In this document: positions 9,440 to 17,652 of the stretch, one piece after another
Layout of the letters: each line of letters starts with the position of its first letter
Position numbering within the stretch: the stretch's first letter is position 1
Assembly (NCBI GenBank): GCA_023091735.1
Contig: JALKBU010000828.1
Span: 1-23,095, forward strand
DNA: 23,095 nt
Reading direction: 5' to 3'
From: Trichomonas tenax
Lineage: Eukaryota; Parabasalia; Trichomonadida; Trichomonadidae
Made by a program: the position numbers and the translations under genes
Notes under the pieces: model-generated
Told to the model about the DNA's origin: nothing
What the model saw: only the letters and a program-made list of their open reading frames with translations
Databases searched by the model: none

Positions 9440-9895
9440 AGAAAAAGTATGTTATAATTATTGATAGTTCTCCACTAATTTTTCATTGATTTTGAGGGTC
9501 TGCCAATGCATTTATCACTTTAGCCAATGGAAAGTTACTGGAGAACGCACACGAATTCATCCATTCTCTTCCAATATCATCACAATCAAGGCATCAACTG
9601 CCAGCAAATGGCCAATTCGAAGCTGTTCTTCTTAGCTAGCCATTTGTTGGTCGTTGATATCTTCGAAATTCGCTCATATTCATTAATTTGATGCTCCAAT
9701 TCATACATACATTTTGTCCTACTTTCTAAAGTTTCTATGACATTCCATGCCACATAAACCTTAGAGAGTAATAGAAAATGCGACTGATACAAACATTTCA
9801 TTCATCGATCAGCATCACGTACTTTTGTTGTCTAATAACATGACGTACAGATAGCCTATAGGTATCTGCTTGTCATGATATTAGATAGCATGTGA
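9440..9895. repeat. Hairpin unit 3, inverted copy (C3-B3-A3)
   Basis: The order is reversed and the sequence reverse-complemented relative to units 1 and 2. ATCACAATCAAGGCATCAA (about 9579-9597) is the reverse complement of the right flank of C2, and GTTCTCCACTAATTTTTCATT (about 9467-9487, 20-base core) mirrors the spacer of unit 1. C3: 9591-9612 pairs with 9639-9660, 18 of 22. B3: about 9711-9740 with 9751-9780. A3: about 9826-9858 with 9859-9890, almost loopless around CCTATAGG. A 71-codon - strand frame in this stretch is accidental. Confidence 0.75.
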
Positions 9896-9920
9896 TATTT
9901 ACGAAATCTAATCAGATTCG

Positions 9921-10020
9921 TAAATCTCGAGAAAAATTAACAGTTTCTAACACAAGTCCTCTAGGACAACGAATTTCTAGAGGGTCTGTACTAGAAACTG
10001 TTCATTTTTCTCAAGATTTA
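9921..10020. repeat. Hairpin D3
   Basis: 9921-9950 pairs with 9991-10020 with a few mismatches, and the stem continues through CCTCTAG/CTAGAGG to a short loop. It resembles D1 in sequence as well as shape (CACAAG-CCTCT, GAATTTCTAGAG), so it marks the second end of the array. Confidence 0.8.
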
Positions 10021-10139
10021 CTCTTTTTTGAATTAAATATCGACTTTTGAAATTAATAACTGTGACATTTACATCTAGAGTTCGGTTATATCAAGCAGCT
10101 ACTCTACTGAATGAATTATAGTGTGTAACTAGATTTCAA

Positions 10140-10246
10140 GATCAAATATCCTTAGAAATCAAGCGATACAAGTCCATTTTTTTCCAATAGATCGATACAT
10201 AGGAGAATATCAACCAAAAATGCTTCATTTCTAAGGATATTTGATC
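10140..10246. repeat. Hairpin E (20-bp perfect stem)
   Basis: GATCAAATATCCTTAGAAAT at 10140-10159 is the exact reverse complement of 10227-10246, with a 67-base loop. Weaker outer complementarity (TCAAGCAGCTACTC near 10091 with GAGTAGATATTTGA near 10262) suggests a longer decayed stem. Confidence 0.75.
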
Positions 10247-11319
10247 AAATGGATAGTATTGAGTAGATATTTGATGATTTCGACGGCCAAGAAGCTACAC
10301 ACCACGCGTAGATATGACTTATGCCTTAGATTATTTAATGTTTTGTGTTAATATTAAATTTATTAATTTTGAAAACTCAATAAAAGTGAAGATTTATTGT
10401 TAAATTATAGATAACACAGCGCCAGAATATGAATACAAACGTAAAATGCAACTTTCTGATTTTGTTTACATTGTCAAAAATATTTTACATATCATATTTC
10501 ACTTTTTACACGTCAGATAGTCAAAAATAATAAATAGCATTGATTATTCTATGGCAGTGATTAAAATGAGACAAATGCAATGATAGTAATGTTAAAAACT
10601 CTTTCAAATCATAATCAAATTCCAACTTTTTAAAAAACTTATTATTTTAGCTTTTTTCTCTATGAAAATGTCGCTGCAAGCCTTGTTTATTGACACAAGT
10701 ACCAAGAAGAGGATCAACACAATAAGTTATTTTCGTGATTCATCTTTCTCCAACAACTGTGGGCTCACAGTAATAGATGCTCAAAACGCATAAATATCGA
10801 TATATTTCCAAAATAACATATTAAATCATGAATTATCACATAGTTACAGCTCCATATGTATATAAAATTGTTAAGAGATTCATTTCTATTATCTATTGCT
10901 TTAAAACACATCATAACACCTCAATACCAATTATTCTCCTCATAAAAGTTTAACTTCAACATAAACACACTAAAAACAACATACAGAATACGGGTATAAT
11001 TGAATAGTGAACTTAATTCAATTTGTAACTAATAAATAGTAATGCTAATTATATATAAACAGCTCAATCTTAATAATATTCCATATAAGATATATAAAAC
11101 ATTATAAAAAGTATATGCTGGCTTTATCCATGTAGTATTAGCCAAATTTACTATAATATCAAATATTCCATTTTTATATAAAAACCAAACAATCCATAAC
11201 TTGCCATAAGCTGTATGTACAAACTGTGCTCTGATATGTGGACACAGAGAAAGGACTACAAACGCATTTCTTCCCTATTCCCAAAATTTGCAATTGTCAA
11301 CTATTTTATCCCTAAATTA
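10247..11319. other. Intergenic region, nothing recognised
   Basis: About 1.07 kb of AT-rich DNA with no gene, no clear repeat and only short ORFs. Around 10680-10780 base composition is slightly more GC-rich but no coding similarity is evident. The words TTTACATATCATA and TTTTTACACGTCA near 10485-10515 look like reverse-strand variants of the TTTTGNCATGTAA word. Confidence 0.4.
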
Positions 11320-11376
11320 GCATTTTCATGTATATTTGGCCGGAGGCAAGCTCCGGCCAAATATACATGAAAATGC
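11320..11376. repeat. Perfect 57-bp palindromic hairpin
   Basis: 26-base arms at 11320-11345 and 11351-11376 are exact reverse complements with a 5-base loop (GCAAG). The inner part GGCCGGAG/CTCCGGCC is strongly GC-rich in an AT-rich setting. It begins about 240 bases before the recombinase-like remnant, so it may belong to the same mobile element. Confidence 0.9.
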
Positions 11377-11614
11377 CATTCGTCATCCCTTCTACAATTG
11401 AAATGATAATTTTATTGCAATTTTTCGACCAAATTTCAATAGAAATCAATATTCGTATTGTTAAACATTCAATTTCTGAACAAAATAGTCTATGTAAAAA
11501 TGTTTACTTTTCAATATATCATCTATATTTCGTAGCTTATTTTTTAATCTTAATTTCAGACAAAATTAGAAAGACTATTTTTATTTCAAATTTTTGACAA
11601 CATCAAAATTTAAA

Positions 11615-12058
11615 ATGTAGGCCACGAATATTAATGCTATTTTCGCATCAGCAATGCAAAGAGCCTCACATTCTCTTGCATCTCCCACACAAAAGAAATT
11701 CCAAGAAATCCTCAACACATATCAACATTATGTCGCTTCATATTTTCCGGATATGGAACCATTTCCACTAAGCAAGGAAAAAATTGTTGTTTTTATTGAT
11801 CAATATATCAGAAGGAACCCCACAACTACATATTCTTTCATGCAAAGCTTCCTTGCTGGTTTCCGACATAAAATCAAAGAAATGGTAAAATCTGATCCAA
11901 GTTTTCACGATTTCACTTTTGATCAAGATTTCCTTGATTTTATGACAGGTGTGAGAAGAGATCTTTCTACTGATAATTGTCCAAATGCCAAATTACCCAT
12001 TACACCAGAAATTTTAGAAAATTTTGCAAACATGCCAGATTTTCCAAAAAAAAATTGA
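11615..12058 (+). pseudogene. N-terminal fragment of a putative tyrosine recombinase
   Basis: An ATG at 11615 is followed at once by TAG, then an open frame continues through a second ATG at 11654 to 12058. The 134 residues from 11654 fit the helical core-binding (SAM-like) domain of tyrosine recombinases: LSKEKIVVFIDQYIRRNP, then TYSFMQSFLAGFRHKIKEM, DFLDFMTGVRRDL, and a turn PITPEILENF, which is where this family passes into the catalytic domain. The catalytic R-H-R-Y part is absent: the frame ends after an A-run (AAAAAAAA near 12047) and the DNA beyond is non-coding. The family (Crypton-like, DIRS-like or other) cannot be named. Alternatively it is a short unrelated helical protein. The TAG at codon 2 suggests the original start was upstream of the second ATG. 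Confidence 0.5.
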
Positions 12059-12286
12059 ATTGATGACTTTTGAATGCACCCGTAATTTAGACTATAATTT
12101 TTATTATACCAATATTTTTTCATTTGAAATTTGGAGAAAAATTGCAATGAAATTGATTTTCAATTTTGAATGGATGACGAATTTACATTTCTAAAATTAA
12201 CCTACACTCCGCTTAAGAATTGAAAAACGTCACGTAAAACTCGATTTTGTCATGTAAGTATTTTTGACATGTAAATAAAGTCAAAA
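12059..12286. other. 5' flank of the WD40 gene
   Basis: AT-rich with two copies of the TTTTGNCATGTAA word (12245-12257 and 12262-12274) and an initiator-like TCAAAA (12281-12286) directly abutting the ATG. If transcription starts at that motif the 5' UTR would be only a few bases, which is within what trichomonads do. Confidence 0.4.
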
Positions 12287-13489
12287 ATGCTGAAGCATCA
12301 TCATTTACTTCAGCAGGACAACTTAAAACTCCAAGAGCAGAATAGATATTTGGAGCTTCTCGTGAAGGATGCCGAGGAAAAGGTGAAAGAGATATCAAGC
12401 ACGCTCCAGAAAGGCTTAGTGAATGTTATGCCTTCAGTAACAGTCTGCAATGACCTTTTAGAGATATCAAAGGACAACAGGGAGGTTCACCCGACAACAG
12501 GATTCGCTTCTGCAGGCTCTGTTACGTTAGATGCGCCCGCCTTATGCCTCGATGATGGAATTTTCATCGCTGCGGGTCAAACAAACGGCGCCATCTCGCT
12601 TTGGTCGGCCCAGCAGCCTGAAAGCGAACCAAATTCTTCGTCAAAACAAAAAAGTCGAAATTCATCCGGAACTTTGTACAGATTTTCAACAGAAAAGTCG
12701 ATCATGGACGCGGAAGAGAAGAATCCGATCGTCAAACAGTCGAATCCACTTGTTGGACACCGCGGTCCTGTGACATCTGTGAAATGGATCGATAATTCAA
12801 ATCTTTCTTCGGTTTCACTTGACGCGACACTCAAAATATGGGATGTTACAACAGCAAAATACAATTCAATCGCTTTAGACTGCCCATCAGTTTCTCACAC
12901 AGTTGTTGACAATTGCTTTGCTATTGCCTCATGCACAAACAAGATTTTCTTCTCCGATCCAAAGGATCCAACAGTTCAGTCAATCGAAAATTATGAAATC
13001 GTTACATCAATTGCCAAAACAAATCTTGGTCTTTTGATCGGAACAGAGAATGGGAAAATCTTAGTTATAGACACAAGAATGTGGAAACCATATCAGTCTA
13101 TCCAGTTATCCCAAGCTGAGCTCCCAATATCAAAGATCTCTGGCGTCAGCGAAATCACAGTCACATCTTTCGATGGCATCATCAGGACAATCGGTAACGA
13201 ACTTCCACTCTTTGTTGAGAAAGAATTCGTTGGAGCACCAATCATGGGCTCAATTATCGGTTCTTGCTGCGTTTCCATCTCATCAAAGAACGATTTCGTT
13301 GTTTCTGGATCAACTGATGGAAGAGCAATTGTGTGGCCAAAGAATGGCCCAGCACAGAATTTGGCTCATAAAGGATCAATTGTTTATGATTGTGCAAATG
13401 TTGGTAAGTTCGTTGGTTCATTTATCACATGTGATAATGCCTCAAACTTAACTATGTGGGCCTGCTCATTCAACGAAATGATCAAATGA
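12287..13489 (+). CDS. WD40-repeat protein with N-terminal coiled coil (400 aa)
   Basis: Residues about 3-42 are a charged, heptad-like coiled coil (LLQQDNLKLQEQNRYLELL, KDAEEKVKEISSTL). A beta-propeller follows: blade words IFIAAGQTNGAISLW (about 92-106), GHRGPVTSVKW then LDATLKIWDV (157-187), GLLIGTENGKILVIDTRMW, and DFVVSGSTDGRAIVW near the C-terminus; six or seven blades are plausible. A Ser/Lys-rich insertion lies between blades one and two (about 109-150). Coiled coil plus propeller is the layout of ATG16-like and Prp19-like scaffold proteins. There is no U-box and no ATG5-binding segment that I can see, so neither name is justified. Expected to be a cytosolic or nuclear scaffold. Start chosen as the first ATG; the next Met is at residue 48. 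Confidence 0.88.
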   Translation: MLKHHHLLQQDNLKLQEQNRYLELLVKDAEEKVKEISSTLQKGLVNVMPSVTVCNDLLEISKDNREVHPTTGFASAGSVTLDAPALCLDDGIFIAAGQTNGAISLWSAQQPESEPNSSSKQKSRNSSGTLYRFSTEKSIMDAEEKNPIVKQSNPLVGHRGPVTSVKWIDNSNLSSVSLDATLKIWDVTTAKYNSIALDCPSVSHTVVDNCFAIASCTNKIFFSDPKDPTVQSIENYEIVTSIAKTNLGLLIGTENGKILVIDTRMWKPYQSIQLSQAELPISKISGVSEITVTSFDGIIRTIGNELPLFVEKEFVGAPIMGSIIGSCCVSISSKNDFVVSGSTDGRAIVWPKNGPAQNLAHKGSIVYDCANVGKFVGSFITCDNASNLTMWACSFNEMIK

Positions 13490-13699
13490 TTTATATTTTT
13501 TGTCAGAAGAATAAAAACTCTCTCGATTTGTTTTCATTAATTTCAGTCATTGTTATCAATTTCATTTTTTGCAATTCTATATGAGAATGAACTTATCACT
13601 GGTTATGAAATTACTCAACTTTTGCAATCGTTGCATTTTTTTTTAAATTTATGCGCAATTTTTTACTCAATTGAAAATTTAAACTTTGTTATCAATAAT
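13490..13699. other. 3' flank of the WD40 gene
   Basis: AT-rich, T-tract bearing sequence with no gene. GAATAAAAAC at about 13509 follows the stop codon closely and may function in 3'-end processing. Confidence 0.35.
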
Positions 13700-14060
13700 C
13701 GACTTCATTCATGAGCTCCATTTGATTACAGAAAATGTTGAATTTCAGGATTTGGCATTAATTTAGCAATTTGTAAAGGTGATTTATATCATGAAAATGA
13801 TCAAAATAGATTGATTGATTTCATACTAAGATAATGACCAAATGCGATTGATTTATTGCATATCATAATGATGATAAAATGTGAATGATTGACTACTTTC
13901 ATGTTGACATCGACTCCATGCTCAACAAGACATTGAACAATTTCTAGAGATTTCATTTCAATAGCAATGGATAATGGAGATTTATATCATAATGATGATA
14001 AAATGTGAATGATTGATTCCATATCATAATAGTTATCACATGAAATCAATTAATTTCATA
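13700..14060 (-). pseudogene. Decayed ankyrin-repeat gene
   Basis: Reverse-strand translation gives two ankyrin-like repeats. About 13990-13900: SPLSIAIEMKSLEIVQCLVE followed by HGVDVN, a good match to the ankyrin consensus (PLH-A----EIV--LL-HGADVN). About 13785-13705: SPLQIAKLMPNPEIQHFL, a stop, then SNGAHE and another stop. Between them the frame is open but not repeat-like. Both repeats follow a similar TAT AAA TC(A/T) CC(T/A) start, as in a tandem array. A 33-base exact direct repeat (13860-13892 and 13984-14016) lies inside. Ankyrin genes form a very large family in Trichomonas vaginalis, and this looks like a dead member. Confidence 0.65.
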
Positions 14061-14081
14061 TCATATTAAACTGGATGCTTA

Positions 14082-14148
14082 AAGGTGGCCCCTATTGAGA
14101 GGAATTGAGAGAAAAACGATTAAAAAGCCCTCAAATATGGGCTACCTT
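14082..14148. repeat. Imperfect inverted repeat
   Basis: AAGGTGGCCCCTAT (14082-14095) pairs with 14135-14148, 12 of 14. Together with the next two inverted repeats it makes a small cluster between the ankyrin fossil and the Maverick copy. Confidence 0.5.
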
Positions 14149-14257
14149 AGGAACGAAAATAGTATAAATTTTTTCTCATTAAAAGAGTTTAGATAGAGCT
14201 TTCAGACAAGTATAGTATATATTGGTATAACCAGAATTTGGGCGTAATAATATGAAT

Positions 14258-14298
14258 AATCAGATATCTCCTCTACAAGGAGATAATCTAATCTGATT
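14258..14298. repeat. Short bulged hairpin
   Basis: AATCAGAT (14258-14265) pairs with 14291-14298 and ATCTCCT (14266-14272) with 14278-14284, leaving a 5-base loop and a bulge on the right side. Confidence 0.45.
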
Positions 14299-14635
14299 TC
14301 CAAAATGTAAGCATGATAATAATGTACACACAGCATTATTCTCTCAGCTCAAGCATAAAACAATATTTTAACAAGTATAATTGAGTAATTATGAATCAAT
14401 TACTAATAATATATCGATTAAAAAAATTATTGTGTTATAAGTCAGACAAAGCTTCAGCACAGTCTTCTGTTGTGGGCTGTACGGTGTCATTGGGCATTCA
14501 GCCTTGATGTAGTGATTTTATTTCGGATGGAGTATTTTTATATCTATTGAAGTCCAATTTAATAAATCTCCATCAAAAATTCTAAAATTAAATTTCATAT
14601 ACATATAATGATTTAATGATATATAAGATCATAAG

Positions 14636-14753
14636 TAAACTACATTTTTTAATCTAGGTACTCCTCTCATTTTTTTTCAAGGGGCACCCTCATTATTGTG
14701 AGGAACACGCCCATAGAGTACCTAGATTAACGGAAAACTAAAAACGTAGTTTA
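14636..14753. repeat. Nested inverted repeat
   Basis: TTAATCTAGGTACTC (14649-14663) is the exact reverse complement of 14716-14730, and the outer TAAACTAC (14636-14643) matches 14746-14753. The central part is GC-richer and imperfectly self-complementary. It ends 20 bases from the stop of the small - strand ORF at 14774. Confidence 0.65.
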
Positions 14754-14773
14754 TCAAAATTTTGCAAAATAAT

Positions 14774-14992
14774 TCAATTATAAAATCTCCAACAAAATTT
14801 TTGATATGATAAATTTTCGAAATTTTTCCTCATAATAGTCCGATAACCACTTCCATTTATTATCAAATATCTTCTATATCTTGCATTAACATCAGGATCT
14901 AAGTATAAATGATTATGGCTTTGAGCTCTTATATGTGATATTTTTGCAAAATATTTTTTGCGAACTTTTTGTGCAAAATCATGACTCATCAA
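14774..14992 (-). CDS. Unassigned small ORF (72 aa), possibly a gene fragment
   Basis: Balanced, basic, non-repetitive protein with a gene-like composition, rich in Arg, His, Asn and Tyr (RAQSHNHLYLDPDVNARYRR, NFENLSYQKFCWRFYN). I recognise no family. The frame is closed by a stop three codons before the Met, so if it was once longer the front is lost. It sits between a nested inverted repeat and the truncated Maverick edge, so it may be a fragment of another mobile element. A chance ORF is also possible. Confidence 0.3.
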   Translation of the reverse strand: MMSHDFAQKVRKKYFAKISHIRAQSHNHLYLDPDVNARYRRYLIINGSGYRTIMRKNFENLSYQKFCWRFYN

Positions 14993-15337
14993 GGCCTAAA
15001 CTGCACATCTTATACGTAAAATATGAATAAAAGTCTTTTTAAGGGTGCACACCAGACGATAAGAGGTTCTCTCAATTTGTCTTAAGATTATTTTTCCGTT
15101 TTGCGTTTTTTAGCCAGATTATTGACGTTTTTATCTTCTCAGGTGATAATTGTAAATGAATATATTGTGAGCATTATACCTGTATTCTTTTTTTTGAAAA
15201 AGCTTTCGAATTGGGCGATTTTGCATGTTTTGCAAAAAAATCGAACATTTTTTAGTTTTCCGTTAAACATAATATTAACAAAAAACAAAATATTATTAAT
15301 CAAGCATGTGCTCTGATATCTCCAAAATATAATGTGA
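14993..15337. other. Left flank of the Maverick fragment
   Basis: AT-rich, T-tract rich DNA without a supported gene. No terminal inverted repeat is recognisable here; the polymerase remnant simply begins at about 15338 after a TGA, so the left part of the element is missing. The 71-codon + frame at 15101 is Phe/Ile-rich and probably spurious. Confidence 0.4.
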
Positions 15338-16975
15338 GGATTTGATGGAAGAATTTTAATGAAATATGGTGTGAAAAATAGTATTATGAAAGGTTCCAGA
15401 ATAATTTTACAGCAACATAAATACCAAGGTAAAAATATCGAATTACGTGATAGTTATTCTATCTTTACACAAAAATTGGCAAACTTTCCAATATGTTTTC
15501 CTGAAGCATTTGCTGATATGAATATCCATAAAGAACTTTTCCCATATAAATATTATAGTTATGATCGTGTAATTACTTCTGTTTTTAGCTTTATATTTTT
15601 CATTGCATTGATGACAATGAATTTCCTGGTCTGAGTCAATTTGAACAATATAGTTCTCAAACTTGAATGAAGTCCCATCATATAATATATTAAAGATTAC
15701 ATAATGGGTGCTCTTTATGGCGGTAGATATATGACAAGAGATAATTTCAGATATAAAATCCACAGACCCGTTAACAATTTCGATGCGTGTAGTTTATATC
15801 CATCTGCTATGGCCAGATTATTTGAAGTTGAAGGTAAACCACAAATAATTTCCAGTAATTATATCGATGATAAAATTTATGATAAGAATTCCCCACATTA
15901 TTTGCTTAAACATTGTTTTGAAGAAAATTAAACAATTCCTACAGATAATAATTACATTAGTTATTTTGTTGTGGATATCGAAATTTGTTCAGTAAATAAA
16001 TCCAGACATTTCCCATTAATAGTTAAGAAATATAAAATAGGATTAAATCATAATGTTAACGAATGTTGTAATATGCGTGTGGATCTAATTACGTTACAAG
16101 ATTTAGTCAAATATCAAGAAATTTCATATAAAATAATTGGTGGAATTTATTGGTTAGGTAATAGAATACATCGCATTCGTAATGTTATTCGTAAGGTTTA
16201 TGATTTATGTAGGCAATATAAAAAAGAAAAAAATCCCACACAAGAAGTTCTGAAACTTATTATGAATGCTAGTTACGGTAAATCTATTCAAAAATCCATT
16301 AAAACAAGAAATGCCTATGTAGATAATTCAAGAGCAGATTATTATTTATATTCACATTGGCATCAAGTTGAAGAAACATATAAAATAGAAAATTCCGATA
16401 TTACATGCTTTAAATTAAATAAAATATTAGATACGCAATTTAATAATCTAGTATTTGGCGTAAGTGTTTTATCGATGTCTAAACGTATAATGAATGAAGT
16501 AATGTGTTTAGCTGAAGATCTTAACATACCAATTTATTATCAAGATAGTATTCATATCCAAGATAATTTAATTAATACATTAGCTGAGGAATTTAAGAAA
16601 TTACATAACAGAGAACTTATCGGTACAGATATGGGACAATTTCATAACGATTTTGATGAATTACCTAACTGTTATTATACTTATCATATTTTTATCTGTA
16701 AGAAAATTTATTATGATGAATTAGAAAATTATAATGGTGAACATTCACAACATTTTAGATGTAATGGTATTCCAGAAGAAACAATTGTGGATTATACCAA
16801 TAAACATTTCGATGGTAATGTTAAAAAATTATATGAATATTTATTCGATGGTCATGAAATAAACTTTGACCTATTATCTACCAGAACAAGATTTAAGATG
16901 AATAAAAACGGCGAAATTGCTCACTGTGAAAAGTTTACGCGACGGGTTAAGGCATTAATAGAAAAATATAATTAA
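15338..16975 (+). pseudogene. polB: Protein-primed family-B DNA polymerase (Maverick PolB), broken
   Basis: All pieces lie in one reading frame. 15338-15634 encodes part of the 3'-5' exonuclease domain (GFDGRILMKYG, then RDSYSIFTQKLANFPICF). The frame then runs into degenerate sequence and a stop; compared with the family a piece of exonuclease/linker appears deleted before 15704. 15704-16975 encodes the polymerase domain, interrupted by TAA at 15929-15931. Motif A is DACSLYPSAM (15782-15811). Motif B is KLIMNASYGKSIQK, with Ala where NSxYG is usual. Motif C reads YYQDSIHI (around 16535-16558) where the family has a YxDTDS core, so two residues and one metal-binding Asp are missing. The thumb end (FKMNKNGEIAHCEKFTRR) is present. 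The enzyme would have replicated the element. Frame, motifs and breaks are seen; the deletion sizes are inferred. Confidence 0.9.
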
Positions 16976-17023
16976 ATAAATACACAAAAAATAATATTAA
17001 AATTTTTGTTAAAACGTTTATTA

Positions 17024-17571
17024 TTACCAAACTATCTTAATATGTATTCCAATTTCTTTCATACGTTTAGAAACTTCTGGGTAATCATACTTTAAATTAT
17101 ATGTTTTATTATCTTTGATAACATAAATTGCGTTAACCTTACGATATTTATTCTTTGTTATACATCCCTCACCAATATGTTTAACATCTAACTGAACATC
17201 ATCAGCATCAGTTAATAGCTTAATAAATTTCATCAAAACAATATCGTCAGCAATAATTAAGTTATTAATGTAAATAGGATTATCACACATCATCTGAATA
17301 ACTAAATTAAGAACTTCTATTTCATTTTTCAACATTGTTATTTCGGGATTTACTTCGGTAACAATTTCTTCAGGTATATCGCGATATTTAACTGTAACGC
17401 GCGACGAGTCGTCGCAGCCATCTTTGATGGTCCTGGTTCATCGGTATTTTCTCTAAGGTTTTCCTGGGGTGTGTTAACATAAACATTGGTTTCAGGTTTA
17501 ACATTAACATTTACGTTTTGAGATTGTTTGGATTCTTCTCGCTTTAAACTTATCATGGCATTCATATTCAT
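17024..17571 (-). pseudogene. Unidentified Maverick protein, frameshifted
   Basis: The front (from ATG at 17571) gives a Gln/Asn/Val-rich stretch (KREESKQSQNVNVNVKPETN) that runs out of frame near 17400-17430. The neighbouring frame then continues (VTVKYRDIPEEIVTEVNPEI) into 103 residues ending at 17024: LKNEIEVLNLVIQMM, KFIKLLTDADDVQLDVKH and YPEVSKRMKEIGIHIKIVW. One base gained or lost would unite them to about 180 residues. No family recognised. It is convergent with the polymerase (stops 48 bases apart) and probably shares its strand and orientation with the integrase group. The likely start follows a T-rich ATTTTTATTT block. Confidence 0.6.
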
Positions 17572-17652
17572 ATTTTAAATAAAAATAAAATTCGATAATA
17601 CTGTTGAAATTATTTTAGATGTTTATATTTGGACCAATTGAATTTTATAATT

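Larger units (their letters stand above)
8164..10246. repeat. Array of foldback hairpins in repeated units (about 2.1 kb)
   Basis: A run of at least twelve long hairpins with almost no coding capacity. Two end hairpins of one family (D: 8164-8259 and 9921-10020) enclose units made of three other families in fixed order A-B-C: unit 1 (A 8290-8364, B about 8407-8475, C about 8524-8597), unit 2 (A 8762-8824, B 8872-8940, C 8991-9060) and an inverted unit 3 (C 9591-9660, B 9711-9780, A 9826-9890). The block between C and the next A is also shared. A further hairpin (E) closes the array at 10140-10246. The array is thus roughly a large inverted repeat of hairpin-bearing units. Possible identities are a decayed foldback transposon, a non-autonomous repeat family, or a transcribed structured RNA locus. 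Sequence alone does not choose. Confidence 0.8.

Noticed and set aside
9586..9801. 71-codon - strand ORF
   Set aside because: Lies wholly inside the inverted hairpin unit and is explained by the repeats.
8164..10246. CRISPR array reading of the hairpin block
   Set aside because: Repeats are of several kinds, diverged and foldback, with no constant short direct repeats or unique spacers, and the genome is eukaryotic.
11328..11597. 89-codon + strand ORF
   Set aside because: Begins inside the perfect palindrome; Ile/Phe-rich with no domain.
12287..13489. Naming the WD40 protein ATG16 or Prp19
   Set aside because: Only the coiled-coil plus propeller layout agrees; the defining N-terminal segments (ATG5-binding helix, U-box) are not visible.
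15443..15763. 106-codon - strand ORF
   Set aside because: Antisense to the polymerase remnant, whose exonuclease words are clear on the + strand.
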